From Bacteroidota bacterium (GTDB taxonomy: Bacteria; Bacteroidota; Bacteroidia; Chitinophagales; Chitinophagaceae): 64,000 nt of DNA. The stretch is from positions 1-64,000 of the forward strand of contig JAFDXN010000011.1 in the NCBI GenBank assembly GCA_018267915.1, in the 5' to 3' direction. The translations under genes were made by a program, and so were the position numbers. Of this stretch, positions 1-8,610 are shown piece after piece (within the stretch, counting starts at the first letter, position 1; every line of letters starts with the position of its first letter). The notes under the pieces are model-generated. The model was not told where the DNA came from, ran no database searches, and saw only the letters and a list, made by a program, of their open reading frames with translations.

Positions 1-1160
1 ACAACTTATTACCTTCACGTTCGCGCAAACTGCGGCACGCCCAACTACTCAGCATGGGTTACCATTCCGTTCACCACGCTTACGCCCTGCTCGGACCCTA
101 CCGGCCTTGCTGCCAACAATATAACTACCACCAGCGCCGACCTAAGCTGGAATACAGTCGCCACTGCGTTCAACTATGAATATATCATCGATCAGAATGC
201 AGCTACGCCTGCTGTGCCGGGTACGATAACCGCATTCACAACCTATAGCGCAATAGGTCTTACCGCCGCTACCGCTTATTACCTGCATGTGCGCGCTAAC
301 TGCGGTACTCCCAATTATTCGGCATGGGTAACGATACCTTTTACCACACTCACGCCTTGCCCCGACCCGACAGGCCTCGCAGCTAACAATCTGACGACTA
401 CCTCAGCTGACTTGAGCTGGAACACGATAGCCACCGCACTCAATTATGAATACATAGTCGATCAGGATCCGGTTACCCCTGCGGTACCGGGAACTATCAG
501 CGTCAGTCCCTTGTATATTGCTACCGGACTTACACCTGCAACAACATACTACCTGCACGTGCGTGCTAACTGCGGCACACCCAACTATTCTGCATGGATA
601 ACTATGTCGTTTACCACATTAACACCCTGTCCCGACCCGACCGGTCTCGCGGCAACCAATATCACCACCACCGCTGCCGATCTGGGCTGGAATACAATAG
701 CTACGGCGCTGAACTACGAATACATAGTAGACCAGGATCCCGCTTCACCCGCTGTCCCCGGCACAATAACTGCCACCCCTTCCTATAGTGCTACGGGACT
801 AACTGCCGGCACAACTTACTACCTGCACGTACGTGCCAACTGCGGCACGCCCAACTACTCCGCGTGGGTAACAGTTTCATTCACCACCATCCCGCAATGT
901 GCCGACCCGACGGGACTTACCGCAAGCATGATAACAAATACATCTGCACTTTTAAGCTGGGACTCGCTTGTTGGCCCTTCTTATGAATATGTCGTAGATC
1001 AAAGCGCCGCCGCTCCGGTCGTGCCTGGCACTGCACAGACCAATACCAGGTTTACTGCTACCGCGCTCGCACCTGCCGTCACTTACTACCTGCATGTACG
1101 CACCGACTGCGGCGGAGGTAATTTCTCCAACTGGATCACTATGCCATTTACAACATTAGG
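1..1160 (+). repeat. Tandem ~270-bp coding repeats
   Basis: The codons for Cys-Gly in the NCG motif recur at 31, 301, 571, 841 and 1108, giving exact 270-bp spacing for four units and 267 for the last. Units 1-4 are nearly identical as protein but differ at many third positions; unit 5 is more diverged. The array continues past the left edge. Confidence 0.92.
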
Positions 1161-2340
1161 TACACCCGGCAATATTCTCATAGGCTGGGACGTGAATGGA
1201 TTGAACGACTACGGTCCTTCACCTTATAGCCCCACAGTAGCTCCTCCGACCGCCTTCGTAACTGCCGGCGGCCTTACCAGGGCTGCTAATATTTCAGTAC
1301 CGGCACAGCCAGCACAGGCCATAGATAATGCCTGGGGCGGTATGAACTTCTATGGCGCAGGCGGCCCCTATGTGCCAAATGCACTCCAGGATTGCATTGA
1401 TAATAATGCCTTCCTCTATTTCAAGATAAAATCACAACCCGGCTATACGGTTTCACTGAGCACTTTCGATATGTTCTTTGGCAGGTATGGTCTCGCGTCG
1501 CCTTCCGGCGTAACAGTGCAATATGGCATCGACAGCGCCAACTTTGTTGACCTCGCCACAGCCGTGCATCCCGACACTCCGGTTAACGCTCGTTATGCTT
1601 TCCCGACCCTCGATCTGAGTGGCATCGCAGCACTCCAACAGGTTACCAGTGGTCACACTATCTACTTCAGGATAGTACCGGTGCAGTCCCATAATGATTC
1701 TGCAACAGCTGCCTGGTTCATTTATAATGGAAATAATGACCCGCTGCTCTACCAGGGCTCTGACATCTTCCTGCGCGGTAACTGGGATGTTGCCCTCCCC
1801 CTGCAACTCTTATCTTTTACAGGCTTTGCTGGCAAAAGTGCCACCGACGGTAACATCCTGAACTGGACAACTGCAAATGAGCAAGGCATAAGAGATTTTG
1901 GTCTCGAAAGGTCTTACGACGCTAAGGTTTTTGATAAGATAGCTAACTTATCACCCAAAAGCAATACCATATCCAATGCTGTGTATCAATATATCGACAA
2001 GACTGCCGGCTCCGCGCGCAGTTTCTACCGCCTTAAGATCACCGATCTTAATGGATCATACAGGTATTCCGACGTGGTCGAGATCACAAAACACAGCAAC
2101 AGCAATATCGCTTTATATCCCAATCCTGTTCACGACAAGCTGTACATCAGCACCGGCAATGCCAATGTTGAGGTTGTCAGGATCACCGACATGATCGGAA
2201 AAACATGGGACGTAAAAGCATCGGCTCAACCGGGTATGCTTACTTTGGATGTGAGCGGGCTGCCAAATGCGGTATACACATTGCAACTCTCGGGTGCAGG
2301 TATGAATAAGCCCCGGGCGTTAAGCTTCGTAAAACAATAA
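1..2340 (+). CDS. Fibronectin-III-like repeat surface protein with T9SS type A tail (5' truncated)
   Basis: The reading frame is open from base 1, so the gene begins upstream of the window; the first in-window ATG (214) lies inside a repeat and is not the start. The visible 779 residues hold about four and a half tandem ~90-residue repeats, each with a CPDPTGLAA-type start, a SADLSWNT strand, YEYIVDQ, and a TYYLHVRANCG...YSAW end, typical of fibronectin type III-like beta-sandwiches in Bacteroidota adhesins. A non-repeat beta-rich domain (about 1180-1800) follows. The end is a T9SS type A sorting domain: an ALYPNPVHDKLYI motif, then a final strand ending SFVKQ. Known for the family: export through Sec and T9SS with the tail removed at the surface. 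The ligand is not visible. The next gene is 70 bp away behind a terminator, so this is the last gene of its unit. Confidence 0.9.
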   Translation, partial: TTYYLHVRANCGTPNYSAWVTIPFTTLTPCSDPTGLAANNITTTSADLSWNTVATAFNYEYIIDQNAATPAVPGTITAFTTYSAIGLTAATAYYLHVRANCGTPNYSAWVTIPFTTLTPCPDPTGLAANNLTTTSADLSWNTIATALNYEYIVDQDPVTPAVPGTISVSPLYIATGLTPATTYYLHVRANCGTPNYSAWITMSFTTLTPCPDPTGLAATNITTTAADLGWNTIATALNYEYIVDQDPASPAVPGTITATPSYSATGLTAGTTYYLHVRANCGTPNYSAWVTVSFTTIPQCADPTGLTASMITNTSALLSWDSLVGPSYEYVVDQSAAAPVVPGTAQTNTRFTATALAPAVTYYLHVRTDCGGGNFSNWITMPFTTLGTPGNILIGWDVNGLNDYGPSPYSPTVAPPTAFVTAGGLTRAANISVPAQPAQAIDNAWGGMNFYGAGGPYVPNALQDCIDNNAFLYFKIKSQPGYTVSLSTFDMFFGRYGLASPSGVTVQYGIDSANFVDLATAVHPDTPVNARYAFPTLDLSGIAALQQVTSGHTIYFRIVPVQSHNDSATAAWFIYNGNNDPLLYQGSDIFLRGNWDVALPLQLLSFTGFAGKSATDGNILNWTTANEQGIRDFGLERSYDAKVFDKIANLSPKSNTISNAVYQYIDKTAGSARSFYRLKITDLNGSYRYSDVVEITKHSNSNIALYPNPVHDKLYISTGNANVEVVRITDMIGKTWDVKASAQPGMLTLDVSGLPNAVYTLQLSGAGMNKPRALSFVKQ

Positions 2341-2357
2341 TTTTTTAAATCGATGTT

Positions 2358-2385
2358 AAAAGGACGGCAGTAGCCGTCCTTTTTT
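2358..2385 (+). terminator. Intrinsic terminator after the FN3-like gene
   Basis: An 8-bp perfect stem AGGACGGC/GCCGTCCT (2361-2368 with 2373-2380) with loop AGTA, extended by A/T pairs, is followed by a run of T. It lies 20 bp after the stop codon. Confidence 0.85.
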
Positions 2386-2412
2386 ATTGCACATTGGTTT
2401 AACTTGCAGTAT

Positions 2413-3345
2413 ATGTCCACGATTGCCGAGGTGACGGCATTATCCAAGTATTTCGGGAAGACCCCGGCGGTAAAGGATCTTTCTTTTTCCATACAGGAGG
2501 GTGATATCTATGGTTTCCTTGGTGAAAATGGTGCGGGCAAAAGCACCACGATACGGATGCTGCTTGGCCTCATCTACCCCAGTGCCGGCGAGGTATATAT
2601 TAAAGGCTCGCTTTTCAACAACAGGCAAAGACAGTTATTGCAGCATATCGGCGCTATAATAGAACGTCCCGATATGTACGGCTATCTCTCCGGCTGGGAT
2701 AACCTCAGGATACTCGCATCCATGAGCCGCAAGGGCATTCCCGACTCCCGCCTTTACGAAGTACTGGAGATAGTTGGTCTCCGGGGAAGAGAAAAGGATA
2801 AAGTAAAAGCCTACTCCCAGGGCATGAAGCAAAGGCTGGGCATAGCGATAGCCCTTGTGCACAGTCCCGACCTGCTCATACTCGATGAGCCCACCAATGG
2901 CCTCGACCCGCAGGGCATCGCAGAAATGAGAAACCTCATTTTACAGCTCAGCAAGGAACACGGCAAAACCATACTGATATCATCCCACTTGCTATACGAG
3001 ATCGAGCAGGTGGCCACCAGGATCCTTATTATTCATAAGGGCAAAAAAATGGTAGAGGGCAGCGCGGCTGAATTGCTGAACCCGGACGAGACCCTGGTCG
3101 AAGTGCAAATGGCGCAACCAGATGATATAATAAATAAAATAAGCGGTACGCAATGGCTGCCATTTGTGAGCAGCCTTCAAAGCGACAGGATAATATTCAA
3201 GATGCACCCTGAACACATACCGGAGCTCAACAAGTGGCTGGTAAACAACGGCGCATTAGTGCAGGACCTGCATTCGAAACATTCATTAGAAGCATACTTT
3301 TTATCCCTTACAAATGATACGCCTGCTGCGCATAGAGCTATATAA
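2413..3345 (+). CDS. ABC transporter ATP-binding protein
   Basis: A 310-residue nucleotide-binding subunit of an ABC-2 type transporter. Seen: Walker A GENGAGKST near residue 38, the signature in AYSQGMKQR, Walker B LLILDEPTNGLDPQG, and a switch histidine in ISSHLL. The C-terminal ~90 residues form the extra domain usual in the multidrug and copper-processing (NosF/CcmA-like) group. The ATG at 2413 is chosen over an in-frame TTG at 2404 because the family begins a few residues before the first strand. It overlaps the permease by 32 bp, so the two are translationally coupled. Substrate unknown; the LolA-like gene downstream hints at an envelope role, which is inference. Confidence 0.92.
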   Translation: MSTIAEVTALSKYFGKTPAVKDLSFSIQEGDIYGFLGENGAGKSTTIRMLLGLIYPSAGEVYIKGSLFNNRQRQLLQHIGAIIERPDMYGYLSGWDNLRILASMSRKGIPDSRLYEVLEIVGLRGREKDKVKAYSQGMKQRLGIAIALVHSPDLLILDEPTNGLDPQGIAEMRNLILQLSKEHGKTILISSHLLYEIEQVATRILIIHKGKKMVEGSAAELLNPDETLVEVQMAQPDDIINKISGTQWLPFVSSLQSDRIIFKMHPEHIPELNKWLVNNGALVQDLHSKHSLEAYFLSLTNDTPAAHRAI

Positions 3346-4153
3346 AATATTCCACCGTCCGCGTACTTATATCAGCTTCGCTATCACTGCAGCTATTGCC
3401 TTCGTGATACAGTTGGCAATGCTGGCCGACGGTAAAAGCTTTGTAGGCTTCGCCTTGCAGGGAGTCAGCGAGCAGTTCGACATCAAGGGGAATGTGCTCA
3501 ATGGTTACCTGATCACCTACCTGATACTGCAAACATTGCTTATACACATCCCGCTGCTGGTGGCGCTCGTCGCCGGGGATGCACTCGCCGGCGAGGCCAA
3601 TATCGGCACCCTTCGTTTGCTGCTCACCAAGCCGGTTACACGACCGCAGCTGGTACTTATTAAGTTTACGGCCAGCGTAGTCTATGCCATGTTGCTTTTG
3701 TTATGGCTTGCTGTCGTAGCACTCGGCCTGTCGGTGCTGCTCTTTGGCACCGGCGATATGATCAGCTTGAAGAGCGATGCTTTTGTTATGTTGCTTAAGG
3801 ATGATGTGCTATGGCGTTACTTTGCTGCTTTTGCCTTCGCGGGCCTTGCAATGATGTGTGTGGCTTCCCTGGCATTATTGCTTTCTGTCTTCGCAGACAA
3901 TTCTATAGGCCCTATCATCAGCACCATGGGCATCATCATTGTGCTGACCATATTCTCCACACTGCAACTTCCTATATTCGATACCATCAGCCCTTACCTT
4001 TTCACCACCCATATGATCGGTTGGAAGGGCTTTTTCGATTCCCCGGTCCCCTATACATCTATCACCCATTCTGCTGTAATACTCCTTATCTATACATTTG
4101 CTTTTGTAGCTACTGCAATAATTGTGTTTAATAAAAAAGATATTCAATCCTGA
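3314..4153 (+). CDS. ABC-2 type transporter permease
   Basis: This 279-residue membrane protein has about six predicted hydrophobic segments (near residues 18-38, 70-95, 115-145, 175-200, 210-230 and 250-272) and the conserved GEANIGTLRLLLTKPVTR segment typical of ABC-2 permeases between helices 2 and 3. It overlaps the ATPase gene upstream and shares the ATGA stop/start overlap with the LolA-like gene downstream, so the three form one operon. The ATPase and permease probably form a homodimeric-pair exporter in the inner membrane. No substrate-specific feature is visible. Confidence 0.88.
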   Translation: MIRLLRIELYKIFHRPRTYISFAITAAIAFVIQLAMLADGKSFVGFALQGVSEQFDIKGNVLNGYLITYLILQTLLIHIPLLVALVAGDALAGEANIGTLRLLLTKPVTRPQLVLIKFTASVVYAMLLLLWLAVVALGLSVLLFGTGDMISLKSDAFVMLLKDDVLWRYFAAFAFAGLAMMCVASLALLLSVFADNSIGPIISTMGIIIVLTIFSTLQLPIFDTISPYLFTTHMIGWKGFFDSPVPYTSITHSAVILLIYTFAFVATAIIVFNKKDIQS

Positions 4154-4863
4154 TGAAGAGGTTACTGGTTTTGTGTTTGCTATTGCTTTCTTTCCCTAAC
4201 CTCAGTCCTGCACAGGAGGCCGAGAATTTGTATTACAAAGTGCGCAATAAACTACTGTCTGTTAGCGATTATATCGCAGACGTCCGTATAAAATTAGATG
4301 TGACGTTCATGAAAGTACCGCCACTGAAAGGCAAGCTCTATTTCAAAAGCCCGGACAAAATGAAACTGGAGCGCAACGGAGGTATTTCCATTCTCCCCAA
4401 AAACAGTTACAATCTTACACTCAGCAACCTTTTACCACCCGGAAAGGTAACAGTGATCGACGGTGGATACGGCACCTTCATGCAGCGCAAGGTGCATATA
4501 ATAAAGGTGATCCCTTCTAGCGATACGGGCGACATAGTCCTCACCAAAATATCTATCGATGAGGCCAATCTGCTGGTATTACACACCGAAACCACTACGC
4601 GCGACAACGGCACCATAAATATGGACCTTCAGTTCGGCCGTTATATCAATTATGCCCTGCCCGACAGGGTCACTTTTTTCATTAACCTGAAAGATTACAA
4701 GTTGCCCAAGGGTGTCACCATGGACTATACCGCTGCCGACGACGATATGATGAAAAAAGCTAAAGGGGCCAAAGTAAAGAAGGGCAAAGTGCAAATAGAC
4801 TACCTCGACTACAAAATGAATACCGGGTTAAGCGACGATTTTTTCAAAGAAAAACGGCAATAA
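4153..4863 (+). CDS. LolA-like outer-membrane lipoprotein carrier family protein
   Basis: A 236-residue secreted protein with a Sec signal peptide (cleavage likely after SPAQ, about residue 20). The body shows the LolA/LolB-like layout: YYKVRNKLLSVSDYIADVRIK, then GKLYFKSPDKMKLE, which corresponds to the membrane-extraction half-barrel found in lipoprotein carriers. It starts in an ATGA overlap with the permease stop. LolA family proteins ferry lipoproteins across the periplasm, but many Bacteroidota have divergent paralogues coupled to ABC exporters; this is more likely such a paralogue than the housekeeping LolA. Family assignment is by pattern recognition. Confidence 0.72.
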   Translation: MKRLLVLCLLLLSFPNLSPAQEAENLYYKVRNKLLSVSDYIADVRIKLDVTFMKVPPLKGKLYFKSPDKMKLERNGGISILPKNSYNLTLSNLLPPGKVTVIDGGYGTFMQRKVHIIKVIPSSDTGDIVLTKISIDEANLLVLHTETTTRDNGTINMDLQFGRYINYALPDRVTFFINLKDYKLPKGVTMDYTAADDDMMKKAKGAKVKKGKVQIDYLDYKMNTGLSDDFFKEKRQ

Positions 4864-4927
4864 AACACGCAATTATTTTGCAGGCACGAGATATTGTTTA
4901 GTTTTATGTGCTAATTTTAAGTTCCTT

Positions 4928-5416
4928 ATGAGGTATTTAATACTTTTTCTATCTGTTATTGTGATATTTGCATCTTGCTCCAAGCAGACTGTTGACGTAC
5001 CGCAGTCAAAGCAGGATATGCTTATCTCGGCCAAGTGGCACCTTATCGATATCCAGATGACAGTTCGCGACACTTTCGGTAGGGATAGCGTTATTCAGTG
5101 GCTGATCGACGATTGCAAAAAAGACGATAACCTCGAGTTCGACAGCAGTTTCCAGGCGGTGCATCACAGCGGCGATGCAAGGTGTTACTACAACGAATCA
5201 GCTGAGTATGCTTTCACGTGGCAGCTCACCAATAACGGAAAAACCCTGGGCATGTACGGCATTGACGATTTTTTCCTGGGCACCAGTAATATCACAGGCG
5301 ACATTTCCGACCTGGATGGTAGCAAATTCACGTTGAAGACAACGCAGTTCGTCGGCGGGACCGTTCCTCCTACGGATACGCTCAAATACACGAAATTCTA
5401 TTTTACCAAATTATAA
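4928..5416 (+). CDS. Small predicted lipoprotein, lipocalin-like
   Basis: A 162-residue protein with a lipoprotein signal peptide; the lipobox is FASC with Cys at residue 17. The mature part begins with a polar linker followed by ISAKWHLIDIQM and a LTNNGKTLGMYG strand, the pattern of lipocalin-like or DUF5004-type Bacteroidota lipoproteins that end with a Tyr/Lys-rich strand. No catalytic residue recognised. It has its own leader of about 65 bp after the ABC operon and a strong terminator behind it. Confidence 0.7.
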   Translation: MRYLILFLSVIVIFASCSKQTVDVPQSKQDMLISAKWHLIDIQMTVRDTFGRDSVIQWLIDDCKKDDNLEFDSSFQAVHHSGDARCYYNESAEYAFTWQLTNNGKTLGMYGIDDFFLGTSNITGDISDLDGSKFTLKTTQFVGGTVPPTDTLKYTKFYFTKL

Positions 5417-5435
5417 ACGGGACAAACATCTTTAT

Positions 5436-5466
5436 ACCATCCCGTGATATGCGGGATGGTTTTTTA
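5436..5466 (+). terminator. Intrinsic terminator
   Basis: A 9-bp perfect stem ACCATCCCG/CGGGATGGT (5436-5444 with 5452-5460), seven-base loop, then six T. It separates the lipoprotein gene from thrS. Confidence 0.88.
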
Positions 5467-5531
5467 TTTATTATGATTACATCGCGGGTTCTATCGTAAA
5501 TTGCACCCGCTCATAAAACAGGAAATAGGTT

Positions 5532-7490
5532 ATGATACATATTACGCTACCCGACGGCTCAGTGCGCGACTACCAGGAAGGTGTTAGCTCCATGGACGTC
5601 GCAAAATCTATAAGCGAGGGGCTTGCCCGCAAAGTGCTTGCTGCCGAAGTGAATGGAGAAGTCTGGGATGCCTCAAGGCCTATCAACTCAGACGCGACCC
5701 TGAAGCTTTTGCTTTGGGACGATAAGAATGGTAAATCCACTTTCTGGCACTCCTCTGCTCACCTGATGGCTGAAGCATTGGAAGCCTTATTCCCTGGAGT
5801 GAAGCTCGGCATCGGCCCTCCAATTGAAAATGGCTTCTATTATGATGTCGATCTGGGCGACCGCACTATCGGCGAAGAGGATATAAAGAAGCTCGAGGAC
5901 AAGATGAAAGAGCTGGCAAAGAACAACAGTGTCTATCAGCGCCGTGAGGTCCCTAAAGCCGAGGCAATTCAATACTTCACTGAAAAAGGCGACCCGTATA
6001 AATTAGAACTGATCCGCGACCTGCAGGATGGCCAGATCACTTTCTACACCCAGGGCAATTTCACCGACCTGTGCCGTGGCCCGCATATACCCAATACCGG
6101 TTTTATCAAGGCCATTAAGCTCACTAATATCGCCGGTGCGTACTGGAGGGGTAACGAAAAGAACAAAATGCTTACCCGCATTTACGGCATTACTTTCCCC
6201 AACCAGAAAGAACTCGACGAATACCTGGCACTGCTCGAAGAGGCTAAGAAACGCGACCACCGCAAGCTGGGCCGCGAACTTGAGCTCTTCGCATTTTCAG
6301 AAAAGGTTGGCAGCGGCCTGCCGCTGTGGCTTCCCAAGGGCGCTATGCTGCGTGAGCGCCTGCAGCAGTTCCTGCAGCGTGCCCAGATCGAAAGCGGCTA
6401 CCTGCCCGTTATGACGCCGCACATCGGCAGCAAGCAGCTCTATATTACTTCTGGCCACTGGGAAAAATATGGTAAGGATAGTTTTCGTCCCATAACTACA
6501 CCACAGGAAGGTGAGGAGTTCATGCTCAAACCCATGAACTGCCCGCACCACTGCGAGATATATAAATCACAGCCACGCTCTTACAAGGAGTTGCCTTTAC
6601 GCCTCGCGGAGTTTGGCACCGTATATCGTTATGAACAGTCCGGAGAACTGCATGGCCTCACGCGCGTGCGTGGTTTTACTCAGGATGACGCTCACCTCTT
6701 CTGCCGCCCCGACCAGGTGAAAGAAGAATTCAAAAAGGTGATCGACCTCGTAATGTTTGTCTTCAACTCGCTCGACTTCCACGAATTCACCGCGCAGGTT
6801 TCCCTCCGCGACCAGGAAGACCGTAGCAAGTACATTGGCAGTGAGGAGAACTGGGAAATAGCCGAGCGCTCCATCATGGAAGCTGCAGCCGAAAAAGGAC
6901 TAAATACCGTAGTGGAATATGGCGAAGCAGCCTTCTACGGCCCCAAACTCGATTTCATGGTACGTGACGCGCTTGGCCGTAGCTGGCAATTAGGTACCAT
7001 ACAGGTCGACTACAACTTGCCCGAACGTTTCGAACTGGAATATGTGGATGCCGACAATACCCGCAAGCGTCCGGTAATGATACACCGCGCCCCCTTTGGC
7101 TCAATGGAGCGTTTCATAGCCGTATTGCTGGAACACTGCGCAGGCAACCTACCTATGTGGCTGGCGCCTTTGCAGGTAAAAGTGCTCCCGATAAGCGACA
7201 AATACAGCGAATACGCTCACAAAGTTGCTGACACACTTAAAGCTGCTGAAATACGTAGCGAAGTGGACGACCGCAGCGAAAAGATCGGCAAGAAAATACG
7301 CGACACCGAGCTCATGAAAGTACCATATATGCTCATCGTTGGCGAAAAAGAAATGGAAGAAGGTAAAGTGGCCGTACGCAAACATGGTGAAGGTGATAAA
7401 GGCGCTATACCGCTCGGAGATTTTGTTAACGATATTACCGGAGCCATTTCAGAGCAAATGAAGGGCAAGAAAGCCACCGCTGTGGCATAG
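5532..7490 (+). CDS. thrS: Threonyl-tRNA synthetase
   Basis: A full-length 652-residue class II synthetase that charges tRNA-Thr in the cytoplasm. Domains in order: TGS (about 1-62), editing/SAD domain with HSSAH near 75-79, catalytic core, and anticodon-binding domain (from about 550). The catalytic zinc ligands are visible as Cys337 in MNCPHH, His388 in DDAH and His518 in MIHRAP; the Cys-to-His spacing of 51 matches E. coli ThrRS. The start ATG gives the usual [11 protein letters not shown]-terminus. The leader (5467-5531) has no T-box or obvious operator-like hairpin. infC follows after 70 bp with its own promoter. Confidence 0.98.
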   Translation: MIHITLPDGSVRDYQEGVSSMDVAKSISEGLARKVLAAEVNGEVWDASRPINSDATLKLLLWDDKNGKSTFWHSSAHLMAEALEALFPGVKLGIGPPIENGFYYDVDLGDRTIGEEDIKKLEDKMKELAKNNSVYQRREVPKAEAIQYFTEKGDPYKLELIRDLQDGQITFYTQGNFTDLCRGPHIPNTGFIKAIKLTNIAGAYWRGNEKNKMLTRIYGITFPNQKELDEYLALLEEAKKRDHRKLGRELELFAFSEKVGSGLPLWLPKGAMLRERLQQFLQRAQIESGYLPVMTPHIGSKQLYITSGHWEKYGKDSFRPITTPQEGEEFMLKPMNCPHHCEIYKSQPRSYKELPLRLAEFGTVYRYEQSGELHGLTRVRGFTQDDAHLFCRPDQVKEEFKKVIDLVMFVFNSLDFHEFTAQVSLRDQEDRSKYIGSEENWEIAERSIMEAAAEKGLNTVVEYGEAAFYGPKLDFMVRDALGRSWQLGTIQVDYNLPERFELEYVDADNTRKRPVMIHRAPFGSMERFIAVLLEHCAGNLPMWLAPLQVKVLPISDKYSEYAHKVADTLKAAEIRSEVDDRSEKIGKKIRDTELMKVPYMLIVGEKEMEEGKVAVRKHGEGDKGAIPLGDFVNDITGAISEQMKGKKATAVA

Positions 7491-7530
7491 TTTTAACAAG
7501 CAACCCTATGTATTTATATAACAAATACAC

Positions 7531-7538
7531 TATTTTTG
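7531..7538 (+). promoter_or_regulatory. Bacteroidota -7 promoter element for infC
   Basis: TATTTTTG matches TAnnTTTG exactly, 22 bp before the infC ATG. No clear TTG -33 element at ideal spacing. It suggests infC can be transcribed apart from thrS. Confidence 0.55.
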
Positions 7539-7560
7539 CAATCATTTTTAAAAACCATTA

Positions 7561-8112
7561 ATGCAGAAAAGAAGCAGACCGCCTTTTAGACCAAGAGTAC
7601 CACAGAACGAACATCGCCTCAACAGGGAAATAACAGCCCCCGAAGTACGCGTAATAGGTGAAGGGATCGAACCCGGTGTTTATCCCGTAGCAGAGGCTAT
7701 AAAAATGGCCGAAGCGCAGGGTGTTGACCTGGTAGAGATATCTCCCAGTGCAGTGCCGCCCGTGTGCCGCATCATCGACTATAAAAAATTCCTTTACGAG
7801 AAGAAAAAGAAAGACAAAGAGCAAAAGGCAAAAGCAAGGCAATCTGAAGTAAAAGAAATTCGCTTCACTCCCAATACCGACGAGCACGACTTTGATTTCA
7901 AAGCCAAGCACGCCGAGAAATTTCTTAAAGAAGGTGATAAAGTAAAATGCTATGTCCAGTTCAAAGGCCGCGCTATTATGTTCCAGGAGCGTGGCGAACT
8001 TCTGCTGCTCAAATTCGCAGAGCGTTTAGCCGAAGTAGGAGCACTTGAATCCATGCCAAAAATGGAAGGGAAACGCATGTTAGCCATCTTTTCTCCTAAA
8101 AAGAAAAAATAA
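7561..8112 (+). CDS. infC: Translation initiation factor IF-3
   Basis: A 183-residue IF-3 that binds the 30S subunit and checks start-codon selection. The N-terminal domain starts NREITAPEVRVIGE, the basic linker is EKKKKDKEQKAKARQ, and the C-terminal domain runs from VKEIRFTPNT to the Lys-rich end. The gene begins with ATG rather than the AUU-type autoregulatory start of enterobacterial infC. In most bacteria rpmI and rplT follow; here a 500-bp non-coding gap follows and no L35 or L20 gene lies in the window. The thrS-infC order itself is conserved. Confidence 0.97.
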   Translation: MQKRSRPPFRPRVPQNEHRLNREITAPEVRVIGEGIEPGVYPVAEAIKMAEAQGVDLVEISPSAVPPVCRIIDYKKFLYEKKKKDKEQKAKARQSEVKEIRFTPNTDEHDFDFKAKHAEKFLKEGDKVKCYVQFKGRAIMFQERGELLLLKFAERLAEVGALESMPKMEGKRMLAIFSPKKKK

Positions 8113-8179
8113 TGATTAATTTTATATGTTTTTGAATTGTTAACGACATCCGATTTTATTAACAATTCCGACGTTTTTC

Positions 8180-8187
8180 TACTTTTG
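8180..8187 (+). promoter_or_regulatory. Candidate -7 promoter element downstream of infC
   Basis: TACTTTTG fits TAnnTTTG exactly. No convincing TTG at -33. A transcript from here would run through a small hairpin (CTCTTCCGGAAAGAG, about 8193-8207) into the first small repeat element and its terminator. Confidence 0.45.
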
Positions 8188-8292
8188 TGCATCTCTTCCG
8201 GAAAGAGATATATCTCAAGAATAAAGCGTTAAAAAACAAACTATTACGCCGATTTCTTGACCAAATTGATATCATTGCCTTAGCATAAAGAA

Positions 8293-8352
8293 GTTTTCAT
8301 GGTGATAGGGTTTATAGGGGCTGGCCTGTTCTCAGGCTAGCTTTTCTTTTTT
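8293..8352 (+). ncRNA. Small RNA-like element, copy A, ending in a terminator
   Basis: A 53-base block (8293-8345) recurs 142 bp later with two mismatches. It begins GTTTTCATGGTGATAGGG and ends in a 9-bp hairpin GCTGGCCTG/CAGGCTAGC with loop TTCT, then a T-rich tract. The stretch upstream of copy A at the -7 position reads TAGCATAA, a poor match, with TTG at 8257-8259; it may instead depend on the element at 8180. No open reading frame. Expression is inferred. Confidence 0.5.
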
Positions 8353-8400
8353 TAAGCACCTTCCACATAGAAGAAAATAATATGGTCAAAAAAAAGTTTT

Positions 8401-8429
8401 TTGAAAAATAGATTCCTTATGTAATTTTG
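8401..8429 (+). promoter_or_regulatory. Promoter for small element copy B
   Basis: TTG at 8401-8403 and TAATTTTG at 8422-8429 are separated by 18 bases, a good fit to the Bacteroidota TTG/TAnnTTTG promoter. The predicted transcription start (about 8433) falls just before copy B. Confidence 0.6.
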
Positions 8430-8434
8430 CATCA

Positions 8435-8492
8435 GTTTTCATAGTGATAGGGTTTATAGGGGCTGGCCTGTTCTCAGGCTGGCTTTTTTATT
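8435..8492 (+). ncRNA. Small RNA-like element, copy B, ending in a terminator
   Basis: This is the second copy of the block at 8293, 51 of 53 bases identical. The hairpin GCTGGCCTG/CAGGCTGGC keeps pairing through G-U pairs and is followed by seven T. With the promoter at 8401-8429 it makes a self-contained unit predicted to give a ~55-60-nt RNA. The conserved part includes the 5' segment before the hairpin, so this is more than a repeated terminator. I do not recognise the family. The rest of 8113-8610 holds no gene. Confidence 0.55.
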
Positions 8493-8610
8493 TCCGCCTA
8501 GTTAACGCAAAGAATTCGCACAATTATTATTGAGATAACAGCTACCCTATATACCCGTCCACGAATGCCATCTCCTTTTTTATCGTTATTTTACGCAAAA
8601 AATTTCCCCA

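Noticed and set aside
5467..5531. A T-box or ThrS-autoregulatory leader before thrS
   Set aside because: The 65-bp leader is short and has no stem with a specifier or tRNA-like fold.
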